Shown here: in pieces, positions 56,635-63,965 of the stretch
How the letters are laid out: every line of letters starts with the position of its first letter
How positions within the stretch are numbered: the first letter of the stretch is position 1
IMG/VR virus record: IMGVR_UViG_3300032236_001100
Coordinates: 20,756 to 84,755 of that record
Source: a virus
Strand: one strand, 5' to 3'
Length of the DNA: 64,000 nucleotides
The notes under the pieces: generated by a model
What the model was told of the DNA's origin: nothing
Seen by the model: only the letters and a program-made list of their open reading frames with translations
Database searches by the model: none
Program-made: the position numbers and the translations under genes

Positions 56635-57300
56635 TTAACTGGCGAGATCCGGCCTTGCGACCGATGTCATGTGGCTGTTGATCCACGATTGCTGCGTTTG
56701 CATGCCTGCGTAATGAAGCACGAAGCAATCCTTCGTCCAGTGCTTCTCAGGATACTCGCCAATGTATGCGTTGAGTGTTTTGCAGTCGCTACGCAGTCCG
56801 ATATGGCTTTGGATCTCAGCGTTGCGTTCCCAGATGCGAATCAAAGCCATATTTTCCCACCACGGGTGATTCACGAGGTCGCGTTGCACGTCGGCTTCCG
56901 TGAACCACCTGTGAACAATACTCGACCGACTACGAACGAGCATCTGGCCACTGTTCTTGTTGCCTGCGGAGTCGATCCACCAGGCTCCATGCACGCCAGG
57001 ATCGCAAAACACGTCCGAAACAATGCTAGAAAGCGAGATTTCAGGGTTAGTGATGATTGAATCAGCGTCAGAAAGCCACAGGAAGTCGAACTCAGGAAGG
57101 TCGAGATGTGCCAGCCAGAACCCAATCTTTGACCAGGCGACTGGCCGAGTGGGGTCATGGAACCCAGATCCACCGACGATATGAGAATGGCCCCATCGGT
57201 ATGCGTACTGATCCTTGGAACGCATGCCGGGGGCCATCAGTCGCGTGTAATCCTTGCCGATACTCAGCGTCAGGATGGCAATCCGTGGCGAGTTGCTCAC
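56635..57300 (-). CDS. GT34-like glycosyltransferase (221 aa)
   Basis: The GT-A pattern typical of GMA12/MNN10 transferases is visible: AILTLSIGKDYTRLMAPGMRSKDQYAYRWGH, VAWSKIGFWLAHL, FDFLWLSDADSIITN (the DxD motif), and NSGQMLVRSRSS. The start is a GTG overlapping the upstream stop (GTGA). It should use a nucleotide-sugar donor to modify a surface or virion molecule. A second glycosyltransferase is at 20704-21894. Confidence 0.75.
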   Translation of the reverse strand: MSNSPRIAILTLSIGKDYTRLMAPGMRSKDQYAYRWGHSHIVGGSGFHDPTRPVAWSKIGFWLAHLDLPEFDFLWLSDADSIITNPEISLSSIVSDVFCDPGVHGAWWIDSAGNKNSGQMLVRSRSSIVHRWFTEADVQRDLVNHPWWENMALIRIWERNAEIQSHIGLRSDCKTLNAYIGEYPEKHWTKDCFVLHYAGMQTQQSWINSHMTSVARPDLAS

Positions 57301-57794
57301 TTCGGTTTGGTCTTCTTGTTGTCTTTGGTTGTTGGCACCTGCACACACTGAATTTCAGCATTGTGCGGACAGACTTCCGGCTTGCCCAGCTTGGAGACCA
57401 TGTCCACCAACTGCTGGTCCTTGAGCTTCACAGCATCGCTCAAAGATGTAATCTGCTCCTTCAGGCTCTCTCGCTCGGCTTCTGCTCTTGCCCTAGCTTC
57501 AGAGGCAGCGGAAGTCGCCGTGTCGAGCTTGCCGTGCAGAGATAGCACCTGTTCGGCCACATACTCGCGTTGGGCAGCTTCGTCCTTGAGTCGTTCATCA
57601 CGATCCTGCTGGACCTTTTTCTGGCGAAGAGCCAAAAGCGTGGTCCCTACAGAAATAATACCGAGATTCAATACCGTGATCGTTTCGCCCAGTGTAGACG
57701 GCAGATACGATGCAAATAATTGCGATGTTGCTGCGCTGGCATACATGGCATAGCCATAACTGCCAAGCGATGAATGCTCAACGTGCAGAGACAT
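57297..57794 (-). CDS. Membrane-anchored coiled-coil protein (165 aa)
   Basis: A hydrophobic segment (TITVLNLGIISVGTTLLAL) is followed by a long charged coiled coil (QQDRDERLKDEAAQREYVAEQVLSLHGKLDTATSAASEARARAEAERESLKEQ). The C-terminus has two cysteines (CPHNAEIQC) then a basic tail. The shape fits a holin-associated or host-envelope protein of the lysis or exclusion kind. No enzymatic motif. The operon continues to the GT34-like gene. Confidence 0.58.
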   Translation of the reverse strand: MSLHVEHSSLGSYGYAMYASAATSQLFASYLPSTLGETITVLNLGIISVGTTLLALRQKKVQQDRDERLKDEAAQREYVAEQVLSLHGKLDTATSAASEARARAEAERESLKEQITSLSDAVKLKDQQLVDMVSKLGKPEVCPHNAEIQCVQVPTTKDNKKTKPK

Positions 57795-57946
57795 GAGTCC
57801 ATCTCCATTTCATTCGGGCAAATGGCCCGAAAATATGATTTCCATATAAGATGGCTGCGTCACCGTTGACGCCTTTTTACTCAAATCGTCGCAAGTTGCC
57901 ACTGCGAGGCGAGTTAAAAAATGTGGATTTTCGCGCCGAGGTCGAT

Positions 57947-58630
57947 TTAGCTCACGGCCTGATCAGAAACGAGTGGGCAAGGGACTTCGTAGGGGCTATA
58001 CCGCGAGCCATCGCTGTTGAACAGGTTGCCATCGTCGTCCGAGTGCAGGATCTTCACGTCTGAGCCTGACTGAGACGGATTTGGACCGAGGTTGAGGGCA
58101 ATGGCGCGGATCTTGTCGGCCAGCCGACTGTTCATGGCGGCATCCAGACCATCGGCAATCAGTATTAGCTCGGAGACCGGGTCTAAGGCCACTTGCTTGA
58201 GAATGCCCTTGGTTTCGCTCGCAATCAATTGCAAGGACAAAGGCGTGTCTTCTTCGGCTTCTAGTACGCGAGGGCCACCAGGGAGCCCCAGAGACGGCAC
58301 AGACCCATTCTGAATTCGCTTGAACGCTTCGTCCCACCCGTTGCGAATGTCGGCAATAATGTGTTCGTACCAGTAGAGCAGATCCCACCGCTTCTCGGGA
58401 TCAAGTGTAGCGATGAAAGCCTGAATCCGGCTGATCACCCAGGCTTTCATCGCTTCCGGCGTTTCGCCGTACAGTGATCCCTGGCGCGTGAGCTTGAGGT
58501 ACTCATCGGCGGCACGCCAGAATGCCTCGACGTAGCCACAGTCCGATCCCAGGCCGTCCAGCATGCCTTCGTCGATCTGGACCTTGAATGTTGCCTGGCC
58601 CTGCCAAGAACCCATAAATTGGACAATCAT
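57947..58630 (-). CDS. Hypothetical protein (227 aa)
   Basis: Not recognised. The helical N-terminal two-thirds (GYVEAFWRAADEYLKLTRQGSLYG, VISRIQAFIATLDPEKRWDLLYWYEHIIADIRNGWDEAF) end in an acidic C-terminal tail with HSDDDGNLFNSDGSRYSPYE. Its ATG is directly downstream (in transcription) of the structured RNA. It might be expressed together with the RNA. Confidence 0.58.
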   Translation of the reverse strand: MIVQFMGSWQGQATFKVQIDEGMLDGLGSDCGYVEAFWRAADEYLKLTRQGSLYGETPEAMKAWVISRIQAFIATLDPEKRWDLLYWYEHIIADIRNGWDEAFKRIQNGSVPSLGLPGGPRVLEAEEDTPLSLQLIASETKGILKQVALDPVSELILIADGLDAAMNSRLADKIRAIALNLGPNPSQSGSDVKILHSDDDGNLFNSDGSRYSPYEVPCPLVSDQAVS

Positions 58631-58639
58631 ATCCGCTTG

Positions 58640-59268
58640 TCTCTGGTGCTATGTATTACAATTGTAAGACATGGTTATTTTCTCTGCGCAGACCCGTCCC
58701 ATTATGGGTCATGTATCTTATCTCTGCCTTTACTTCTTGTATTGCTGGGTCTGTCTGGTACTTGCTGTACTTGACTGGCCCTGTGTTGTGCTTGTCTCGC
58801 TTCTCAACACCTGCTGAAGCAATAACAGGTCAACACACAATACAAGATCCAAGACTGAGATCAGTTCCACGAGGCGTCTGTAACAGCTCGAACCTGCAAA
58901 CTCGTCACTACTGCCAGGAGAACCACTTGCGTGGCCATGACCCCCAGGTCGTCAGGGGAACGACGTAGCCTGGAATTTTGAAAAGATGGCATTCGCGACG
59001 TTCGGGTACTGCGTGCCGGGTAACATCGCAGCTGGATCTATCCAGGCACTTGCCTGGTCAACCCTAGTTCCCCCGCAGTATGGCGGGGTCAGGTAAACAG
59101 TAACCAGCATGGCTGGGGAAGCGAACACGGCTAAAGCAAACCCGTGCCACAGAGGCCACCCCTGAAGGGTGTTGAAGACGTGTGGCTTTTACGGCTACGG
59201 CTTTTCACCACGACCGATCACTGTTTTCGCTGGAAAGACAATCCGGTGAAGGCGAACTGCACCTCCAC
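58640..59268 (-). ncRNA. Large structured RNA candidate (about 630 nt)
   Basis: No convincing gene; an overlapping 105-residue plus-strand frame (58651-58968) is probably noise. Perfect or nearly perfect stems fill the region: nested CTTGTATTG/CAATACAAG (58736/58838) and TGTGTTG/CAACACA (58782/58831) with ACCTG/CAGGT inside; CCAC/GTGG (58923), CCAGG/CCTGG (58944/58969) with GTCGT/ACGAC inside; CCAGGC/GCCTGG (59042), CCCCGC/GCGGGG (59071), CACGG/CCGTG (59126), CACCC/GGGTG (59157). A GCAA tetraloop and A·C extensions (G·U on the minus strand) favour minus-strand transcription. Confidence 0.62.
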
Positions 59269-59275
59269 CATAGTA

Positions 59276-59304
59276 ATAATAACTTGAAATTAAGTTGGCG
59301 GCAA
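59276..59304 (-). promoter_or_regulatory. Predicted promoter for the structured RNA
   Basis: On the minus strand TTGCCG (59304-59299), 17 bp, TATTAT (59281-59276). Start point near 59268. The -35 lies inside operator copy F (59292-59307). Confidence 0.6.
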
Positions 59305-59307
59305 GTC
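59292..59307. promoter_or_regulatory. Repressor-type operator, copy F
   Basis: AAGTTGGCGGCAAGTC is close to copy A (AAGTTGACGGCAACAT). It covers the -35 of the predicted RNA promoter, placing the RNA in the same regulon as the lysogeny region. Confidence 0.5.
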
Positions 59308-59320
59308 AATGCGGCTATTT

Positions 59321-59872
59321 TTACCACCAGCGGGTCCATTGGTACTTGCCAGGAACGATTTCATCGGCAAAACAGACCGTGCATTCGCCCACAACCCAGG
59401 CCAGACGGCCCGACTTCAGCTCGAACTTGACCGGCTTACCCTTGCCCTGGTCGCCTTGCAGCCGATACTTCCAGTATCCGGTCGCATCAGGAAGGCTATC
59501 AGACCATGATTCGACCACAAATTGCCGCTTTGGCCGAAAAAACGCCTTGTTTTTGGCTTTTTTCCTGTTTTTCTTCTGCGAACGGGTCTTTTTTCGGTGA
59601 CTGAGCGTGACTTCCACCACGCCGACCGGCTTTCCCGTGTCGCTCCAGTCCGGTTCGCACTCCCACGGGGCATCAGTCTCCGCGCGGAGACTGTTTTGAG
59701 CCTGCCCTGACTCAATCGCCCAGGAAAAATACATCTGTTTGCCGGTGGTAGGCCGGTTCTTCCATGCGTCCAGCACCAGCTTGGCCTCGGCGGCAAGCTG
59801 GGCACGCCGGTCAAAGGCCCTGCGGATGGCATTGGAAGCCAGGGAGATCGGGTTGGCGGCAAGCTCGCCCAT
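59321..59872 (-). CDS. Hypothetical protein (183 aa) containing a palindrome copy
   Basis: Starts at MGELAANPISLASNAIRRAFDRRAQ. The protein is basic in the middle (SHRKKTRSQKKNRKKAKNKAFFRPKR) and ends in a beta-rich part (GKGKPVKFELKSGRLAWVVGECTVCF). The 16-bp palindrome lies in frame and encodes SLRAET at about residue 60, presumably an inserted or tolerated segment. Function is unknown; the basic stretch suggests nucleic-acid binding. Confidence 0.55.
   Translation of the reverse strand: MGELAANPISLASNAIRRAFDRRAQLAAEAKLVLDAWKNRPTTGKQMYFSWAIESGQAQNSLRAETDAPWECEPDWSDTGKPVGVVEVTLSHRKKTRSQKKNRKKAKNKAFFRPKRQFVVESWSDSLPDATGYWKYRLQGDQGKGKPVKFELKSGRLAWVVGECTVCFADEIVPGKYQWTRWW
59676..59691. repeat. 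16-bp palindrome GTCTCCGCGCGGAGAC, copy 5 (inside a gene)
   Basis: Perfect copy inside the 59321-59872 coding sequence, the only one of the six in a gene. It keeps the reading frame. Confidence 0.88.
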
Positions 59873-59940
59873 TGCAAGCCTCGAAACGCATGTTGCTAAT
59901 GAATGTACATCAACATCATAGCAACAAAAAACGAGGATGC

Positions 59941-59981
59941 AAAAGGATTCGCTGCACATTCCTGCGCATTGCTGCGAATCC
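59941..59981 (-). terminator. Possible terminator of the 60029–63965 operon
   Basis: GGATTCGC (59945-59952) pairs with GCGAATCC (59974-59981); on the minus strand it is followed by TTTTGC. The loop is long (21 nt), so efficiency is uncertain. Confidence 0.45.
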
Positions 59982-60008
59982 CTGCGTCTGGATGCGTCTG
60001 ATCTACGT

Positions 60009-60024
60009 GTCTCCGCGCGGAGAC
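60009..60024. repeat. 16-bp palindrome GTCTCCGCGCGGAGAC, copy 6
   Basis: Perfect copy 5 bp downstream of the stop of the 60029-60259 gene. Together with copy 5 it brackets a 330-bp interval. Confidence 0.9.
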
Positions 60025-60028
60025 TGTT

Positions 60029-60259
60029 TCAGTCTCGCTCTCCGATCTCGGCCAGGAACTTCTTGGCTTTCTCCAGGTTGTTGCCGTACAGGAAGCCTTC
60101 GTCCAGTAGTGATCCCACAAACTTGACCAGCCTGCGGTGGCTCCAGAGCGTTGCCGCCATAACCTCGGCATGATCCTGGTTGTCGGTGGACTTGATCGCA
60201 TGACAAAGCTGCGAGTCGATCAGGTGCAAAACGTCGGCTGGAGGCTTATTGATTTTCAT
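60029..60259 (-). CDS. Small hypothetical protein (76 aa)
   Basis: Helical 76-residue protein (VLHLIDSQLCHAIKSTDNQDHAEVMAATLWSHRRLVKFVGSLL) not recognised. Its start overlaps the upstream gene's stop (ATGA), marking it as the last gene of the right-hand operon. Confidence 0.58.
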   Translation of the reverse strand: MKINKPPADVLHLIDSQLCHAIKSTDNQDHAEVMAATLWSHRRLVKFVGSLLDEGFLYGNNLEKAKKFLAEIGERD

Positions 60260-60684
60260 GCTTTCGATCTTTCGATGCGATGAATGTCACGAACTCTAAA
60301 AGAAATTACCCTTTTGAATGATGGAGCAAATAAGGCGACGACATGCACTACTTCCGTCCTGTACTCATATGAGTGTATTGAGCAATCCATGTTTGTGTAG
60401 AGCCTTTTGCTTCCATACTCATTCCCCGAAATGATGACCTGATCTCCAATCTTGAGCTTCATTCCCAGGATTGTCAGGTGGTACGACATGTTCTCAACCT
60501 GATCTCTGCCCACGGTCATTCGCATCGGCACAACGTCCCAAGAGCGTGCCTGGGCGACCTCCTTGGTCACGCCCAGCACTTCCAACTGGTGCTGCCAGCA
60601 CTTCTCCTCGGTGGACCTGGCTGTCGCCAAGACCGGCTTGCCGTCAAAGACGCAAACGTAGCCGTATAGGCTTGCACTGCTCAT
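60256..60684 (-). CDS. Hypothetical protein (142 aa)
   Basis: Starts at the ATG at 60684, with AAGGAC just upstream; an in-frame TTG five codons earlier is the alternative. The beta-rich sequence (SLYGYVCVFDGKPVLATARSTEEKCWQHQLEVLGV, MKLKIGDQVIISGNEYGSKRLYTN) has no recognised family. It follows the RNA ligase gene. Confidence 0.58.
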   Translation of the reverse strand: MSSASLYGYVCVFDGKPVLATARSTEEKCWQHQLEVLGVTKEVAQARSWDVVPMRMTVGRDQVENMSYHLTILGMKLKIGDQVIISGNEYGSKRLYTNMDCSIHSYEYRTEVVHVVALFAPSFKRVISFRVRDIHRIERSKA

Positions 60685-60695
60685 GGATTGTCCTT

Positions 60696-61796
60696 TCAAT
60701 GGAACTCGGTTCCGTTTTTGCGTTCGAGGTAATCCACCGACACGGACTTGAGCAGCACTCGCCCATAGTTCGGCAGGTTTTTGCTATGCCGATCCTTGAT
60801 GGGCCGAATCACAACGCCTTTCCTGCCCTTGAACGCACCGGCTTTAGATGGATCGCACAAAAGCGTCTGGCCATCCGTCAGTTCTTGGACCTTGGCCATT
60901 GAAAATGGGCCTCGGTACAGGAATGGGGCCGTTTCCACGTCGAACATCTCGCAAACACCGTAGCGTTCATCGTGGTCGATGTACTTGTGGTCAATGCTGA
61001 TATCGAACACTCGAACAGCCTGGCCGGTCAAACCATACTGCATGTCCTGAATGCCAGCACCGTACAGTTCACCAAATACAATGACGTTCCGCTTGTCGCC
61101 ACACAGGTGGTCAAGCAGGTTCTTGATCTCAGGGGTCAAGCCCTGCCAGAACTTGCTGCGGACCCCATTGTTGTCAATCTCCTTGCGTCTCTGGGTCCGT
61201 GATCCGCAGACGTAGGCGTACTCAGCCTCCCCTGTCTCCGGGTTGGACATTAGGATCTTGCCAACCCGAATGTTTGAACCGTGGATCTTTTCTTCGATGA
61301 CAACCTCTTCGCCATCCTCAAGGATGCCAGGGAAATTGCCAATGTTCTCGATGTCGGTGTAAGCATGGAATGCAGCAATAGGCGTTGCGACATCGCCGTC
61401 CACGCATCGCATGGGTGGTTCGTACTTGGTGACTCCATAATGATCAATCACCGACATGCCGACCGGCCACGTAGGATCTTCTGGAGCGGCAATAAATCCG
61501 AAGCTACGCTCACCACGGAACCGTGCCGCCTTGATACGCATGCGACGAAGGAACAATATCTTGCCAACCGAGTCTTTAGTCACGGGTGCAAGGTACTTAG
61601 TGACCCCAAACTTATCGGCCAGGGTCTCTGAGATCACGCTATCAGGAGGGAAGAACACGCATTTGTCGCCCTCCTTGAACTGGCCAATCTTGGAGACCAC
61701 CCACCAGTTCTTGACACGGACCATTTCGACTTTATCCGCATTCGGATGCGGCTTGCGTTCTGCCACCTCGCACACATCGACAATCAGCGTTGACAT
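60696..61796 (-). CDS. RNA ligase, DRB0094/Rnl5-type
   Basis: Nucleotidyltransferase motifs are clear: motif I EEKIHGSNIRVG with lysine nucleophile (KxHG), motif III VFGELYG, motif IV KGVVIRP and motif V LLKSVS. The ~150-residue N-terminal extension (KVEMVRVKNWWVVSKIGQFKEGDKCVFFPPDSVI) is an OB-like domain of the Deinococcus DRB0094 family. It seals nicked RNA with ATP and could repair host tRNA cut by defence nucleases. A metallophosphoesterase is encoded just upstream. Confidence 0.87.
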   Translation of the reverse strand: MSTLIVDVCEVAERKPHPNADKVEMVRVKNWWVVSKIGQFKEGDKCVFFPPDSVISETLADKFGVTKYLAPVTKDSVGKILFLRRMRIKAARFRGERSFGFIAAPEDPTWPVGMSVIDHYGVTKYEPPMRCVDGDVATPIAAFHAYTDIENIGNFPGILEDGEEVVIEEKIHGSNIRVGKILMSNPETGEAEYAYVCGSRTQRRKEIDNNGVRSKFWQGLTPEIKNLLDHLCGDKRNVIVFGELYGAGIQDMQYGLTGQAVRVFDISIDHKYIDHDERYGVCEMFDVETAPFLYRGPFSMAKVQELTDGQTLLCDPSKAGAFKGRKGVVIRPIKDRHSKNLPNYGRVLLKSVSVDYLERKNGTEFH

Positions 61797-61855
61797 TCAA
61801 TCTTCCTTCTTGCTGTTCTGCTGCGAGAATTGATTCGTACTACCTGCCTGATGAA

Positions 61856-61865
61856 TTATTATAGC
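61856..61865 (-). promoter_or_regulatory. GCTATAATAA promoter -10 block
   Basis: A GCTATAATAA block identical to the -10 parts of the promoters at 21934 and 28528, but without the CATG element. It lies about 60 bp upstream of the RNA ligase start. Confidence 0.4.
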
Positions 61866-62371
61866 TTGACTTGATTGCCCAGGATCTTCTGAAGGTTGAC
61901 CGGCCTGTATCTGGCTTCTTCGATGGACAGCTTGTGATGCGTTTGTGGCGACCACCAGGGAGCTTCGTTGTGGATTTTGTCCGTGTGGTGCCAGTGACCG
62001 TGGATGTTAAGCGTGATCCCCGTAGGCAGGACTTCCACCGGCTTGTGCGTGAACAGCGTCGAGCCAATGGTCAACGCATCGCACACGAAGTCGAATCCAG
62101 CTCGGGTGTACCAGCCGCGAGTCTTGCGGTCATGATTTCCTAAAACCAGCACCTTCTTGCCTGGTAGCGAACGGAGGATTTCCGGCAGCATCTCGTGATA
62201 CTTGAAGATGAGGTCTCCCAGGTTGATCACTGTGTCCTTGTCGGCAACCGATGCCCGGTAGTTCGCAAAGATGATGTCCATGTGATTGCTGGGACGATCG
62301 CACCAGTCGATGATCTTGTCGTGGTACAAATGCCAGTCGGTAGTTACCCAGTCGATCCTTGGTCTAGGCAT
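61859..62371 (-). CDS. Calcineurin-like metallophosphoesterase (170 aa)
   Basis: Metal-binding motifs appear in order: TDWHLYHDKIIDWCDRP (DxH), INLGDLI (GD), LVLGNHDRK (GNHD), LFTHKP (H) and NIHGHWH (GHxH). This short phage family is widespread with unclear substrates, possibly nucleotides or RNA ends. Next to the RNA ligase it could form an end-processing and sealing pair. The start overlaps its neighbour's stop. Confidence 0.85.
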   Translation of the reverse strand: MPRPRIDWVTTDWHLYHDKIIDWCDRPSNHMDIIFANYRASVADKDTVINLGDLIFKYHEMLPEILRSLPGKKVLVLGNHDRKTRGWYTRAGFDFVCDALTIGSTLFTHKPVEVLPTGITLNIHGHWHHTDKIHNEAPWWSPQTHHKLSIEEARYRPVNLQKILGNQVKL

Positions 62372-62717
62372 GAGATTGTTGCTCTCTTATCTGGCGTTTC
62401 AGTTCGTCGATCTGCCTGACAGCCTCAAAAAGCCCTGTAGGCCGACCTTGTGCCTTGTAGCAGGCATAACAGCCCTGCACTTCCTTGTAGTCGGCATCAA
62501 GGACAGGCCAGAGAAACAATTTATCGTGTTCCTCGCCACACAAAGCGCATGGCACGGGAGCCGTTTGCTTCTTGCTGATCTTGGGCGGCTTGGGCATGCT
62601 ATCACGCAGCCGCTGGCACTCGGCCCGAGACAGCCTGAGTTCCTCATGGAGTCCCTCGATATACTCGATCATATCTATACGACTAGCGACGCGGACGGAG
62701 CCGGGAATCTCACTCAT
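62364..62717 (-). CDS. Small zinc-binding protein (117 aa)
   Basis: Starts at MSEIPGSV. A coiled coil (IDMIEYIEGLHEELRLSRAECQRLRDSM) is followed by a zinc-ribbon with CALC and CYAC pairs about 25 residues apart. It overlaps the following start of the phosphoesterase by 8 bp. No specific function; possibly a nucleic-acid-binding adapter. Confidence 0.6.
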   Translation of the reverse strand: MSEIPGSVRVASRIDMIEYIEGLHEELRLSRAECQRLRDSMPKPPKISKKQTAPVPCALCGEEHDKLFLWPVLDADYKEVQGCYACYKAQGRPTGLFEAVRQIDELKRQIREQQSHA

Positions 62718-63015
62718 GAGATGACTCCTTGATTCCTGCTGTTTCGACATACAGCAACGCAAGGCGTTCTGCGCTCTCGCACAACAGTTTGGCAATTTCG
62801 CTGGCTTGCATGCTGCCGTAGCTGATTCCCGACTCTGGCTTGTCGCCCAGGATGGTTCGCAGTTTACGCTGCGTCACCACCATGACTTCGGCAGCCTCAA
62901 GATTGTCTTCCGCTTGCTCGGAGAACCACTTTTCGGCTGAATTGACCAGATCTACATCTGGTGCTGTCTTGTCCAATGCATGCCGTCGAAGTTTGTCGAA
63001 TGGCGTGCTGCTCAT
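62710..63015 (-). CDS. Hypothetical protein (101 aa)
   Basis: Not recognised. It has a mixed helical sequence (AEDNLEAAEVMVVTQRKLRTILGDKPESGISYGSM; SEIAKLLCESAERLALLYV). Its ATG overlaps the upstream stop (ATGA), and it overlaps the next gene by 8 bp, supporting real translation in the right-end early operon. Confidence 0.58.
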   Translation of the reverse strand: MSSTPFDKLRRHALDKTAPDVDLVNSAEKWFSEQAEDNLEAAEVMVVTQRKLRTILGDKPESGISYGSMQASEIAKLLCESAERLALLYVETAGIKESSHE

Positions 63016-63380
63016 TTTTCCTGCTCCTTGTTGGGTTCGATCTCTGGGAAAAGCAATCTATCTGCGGCCCGTATTGCTTCAGCAGTCGCAAAGAGTGGAG
63101 GTCTTCTTACTGACATGTCTGTAATCTTTTGCCACAATTCACCCCACGCTTTCCCTCGCTCGCACTTGGCATCCCATTCTTCTTTGGTTGCGTATAGCTT
63201 GCCAGGCGATAAGTACTGCCCCCCATCGACTTCAAAAGTAACCTTGTCTGCCCTGAGCCCGTTATGTAGCTTGAGCCACTTGCGACCAACCGCAATAATT
63301 GTGACCATGCAAGACGATCTATATTTCTTGCTGCTGGCAAACCATAACTCCTGGCCAACTTTGTATTCCTGGTCGATCAT
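63012..63380 (-). CDS. Hypothetical protein (122 aa)
   Basis: Not recognised. An N-terminal beta-rich half resembles a small SH3-like or KOW-like barrel (YKVGQELWFASSKKYRSSCMVTIIAVGRKWLKLHNG). The C-terminal part is helical and charged. It starts at an ATG 2 bp after the upstream stop. Confidence 0.58.
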   Translation of the reverse strand: MIDQEYKVGQELWFASSKKYRSSCMVTIIAVGRKWLKLHNGLRADKVTFEVDGGQYLSPGKLYATKEEWDAKCERGKAWGELWQKITDMSVRRPPLFATAEAIRAADRLLFPEIEPNKEQEK

Positions 63381-63382
63381 TG

Positions 63383-63643
63383 CTATCGACTCCTTTCTTG
63401 CTTGCGAGTTTCTCTCTCGTAGTTACGAATAATATTGTTGACGCGAACAACGTACTCGCTCATCGACTCAGACTCCGCATTCCGAGTAGCGATCTGCGAC
63501 AATGCTTCCTTGGCCCTGGCGTAATCGGTTGCCAATAGCTTCAGGACATCAATCGCCTGATCGCACTCTTTGTCTTGTATGAACGGATTATAGTGTTCAT
63601 CTACGAAATCGCCCAAGACTTCGATTGCTTTCTCAGGACTCAT
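63383..63643 (-). CDS. Hypothetical protein (86 aa)
   Basis: The likely start is MSPEKAIEVL at 63643, overlapping the upstream gene by 11 bp; a longer upstream frame appears to be a shadow. The protein is helical and charged (DQAIDVLKLLATDYARAKEALSQIATRN) with no recognised domain. Confidence 0.55.
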   Translation of the reverse strand: MSPEKAIEVLGDFVDEHYNPFIQDKECDQAIDVLKLLATDYARAKEALSQIATRNAESESMSEYVVRVNNIIRNYERETRKQERSR

Positions 63644-63965
63644 TGGGCTTTTTCCTTTCGAGGCCAGCAATATGCTCTGCGGCTTTCCTGACAGCCTCGT
63701 TCTCATCTTTGCAAGAGATCCACTTCTCGTGCCTGGATTCGTCAGTACCCAGGTATGCTCGCCAAGTCCCATCAGGAAGTTGTTCGTAGTTTCCCCATTC
63801 GGACAAGTATGATTTTGCGCAGTCGCGATACAGGTCGCATTCAGCCTTGAGCCGTTGCACCTCAAGCGTTAAGAACCTGTATTTATTTTGGAGTTCAGCA
63901 CGGCTCATCATCACGTCAGATTCCAGCAATGCGTGCAACACTTCCACGTCTTGTTCTTCGTTCAC
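63633..63965 (-). CDS. Hypothetical protein (110 aa)
   Basis: The GTG-started protein has an N-terminal coiled coil (ELQNKYRFLTLEVQRLKAECDLYRDC), then a Trp-containing beta segment (YEQLPDGTWRAYLGTDESRHEKWISCKDENEAV). Not recognised. It is the first visible gene of the right-end operon; the upstream part of the operon lies outside the window. Confidence 0.55.
   Translation of the reverse strand: MNEEQDVEVLHALLESDVMMSRAELQNKYRFLTLEVQRLKAECDLYRDCAKSYLSEWGNYEQLPDGTWRAYLGTDESRHEKWISCKDENEAVRKAAEHIAGLERKKPNES

Noticed and set aside
58651-58968. A 105-codon plus-strand frame with hydrophobic start
   Set aside because: It lies inside a region where several stems are perfectly base paired, has no good ribosome binding site, and its composition looks random after the hydrophobic start. 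The RNA reading explains the region better.
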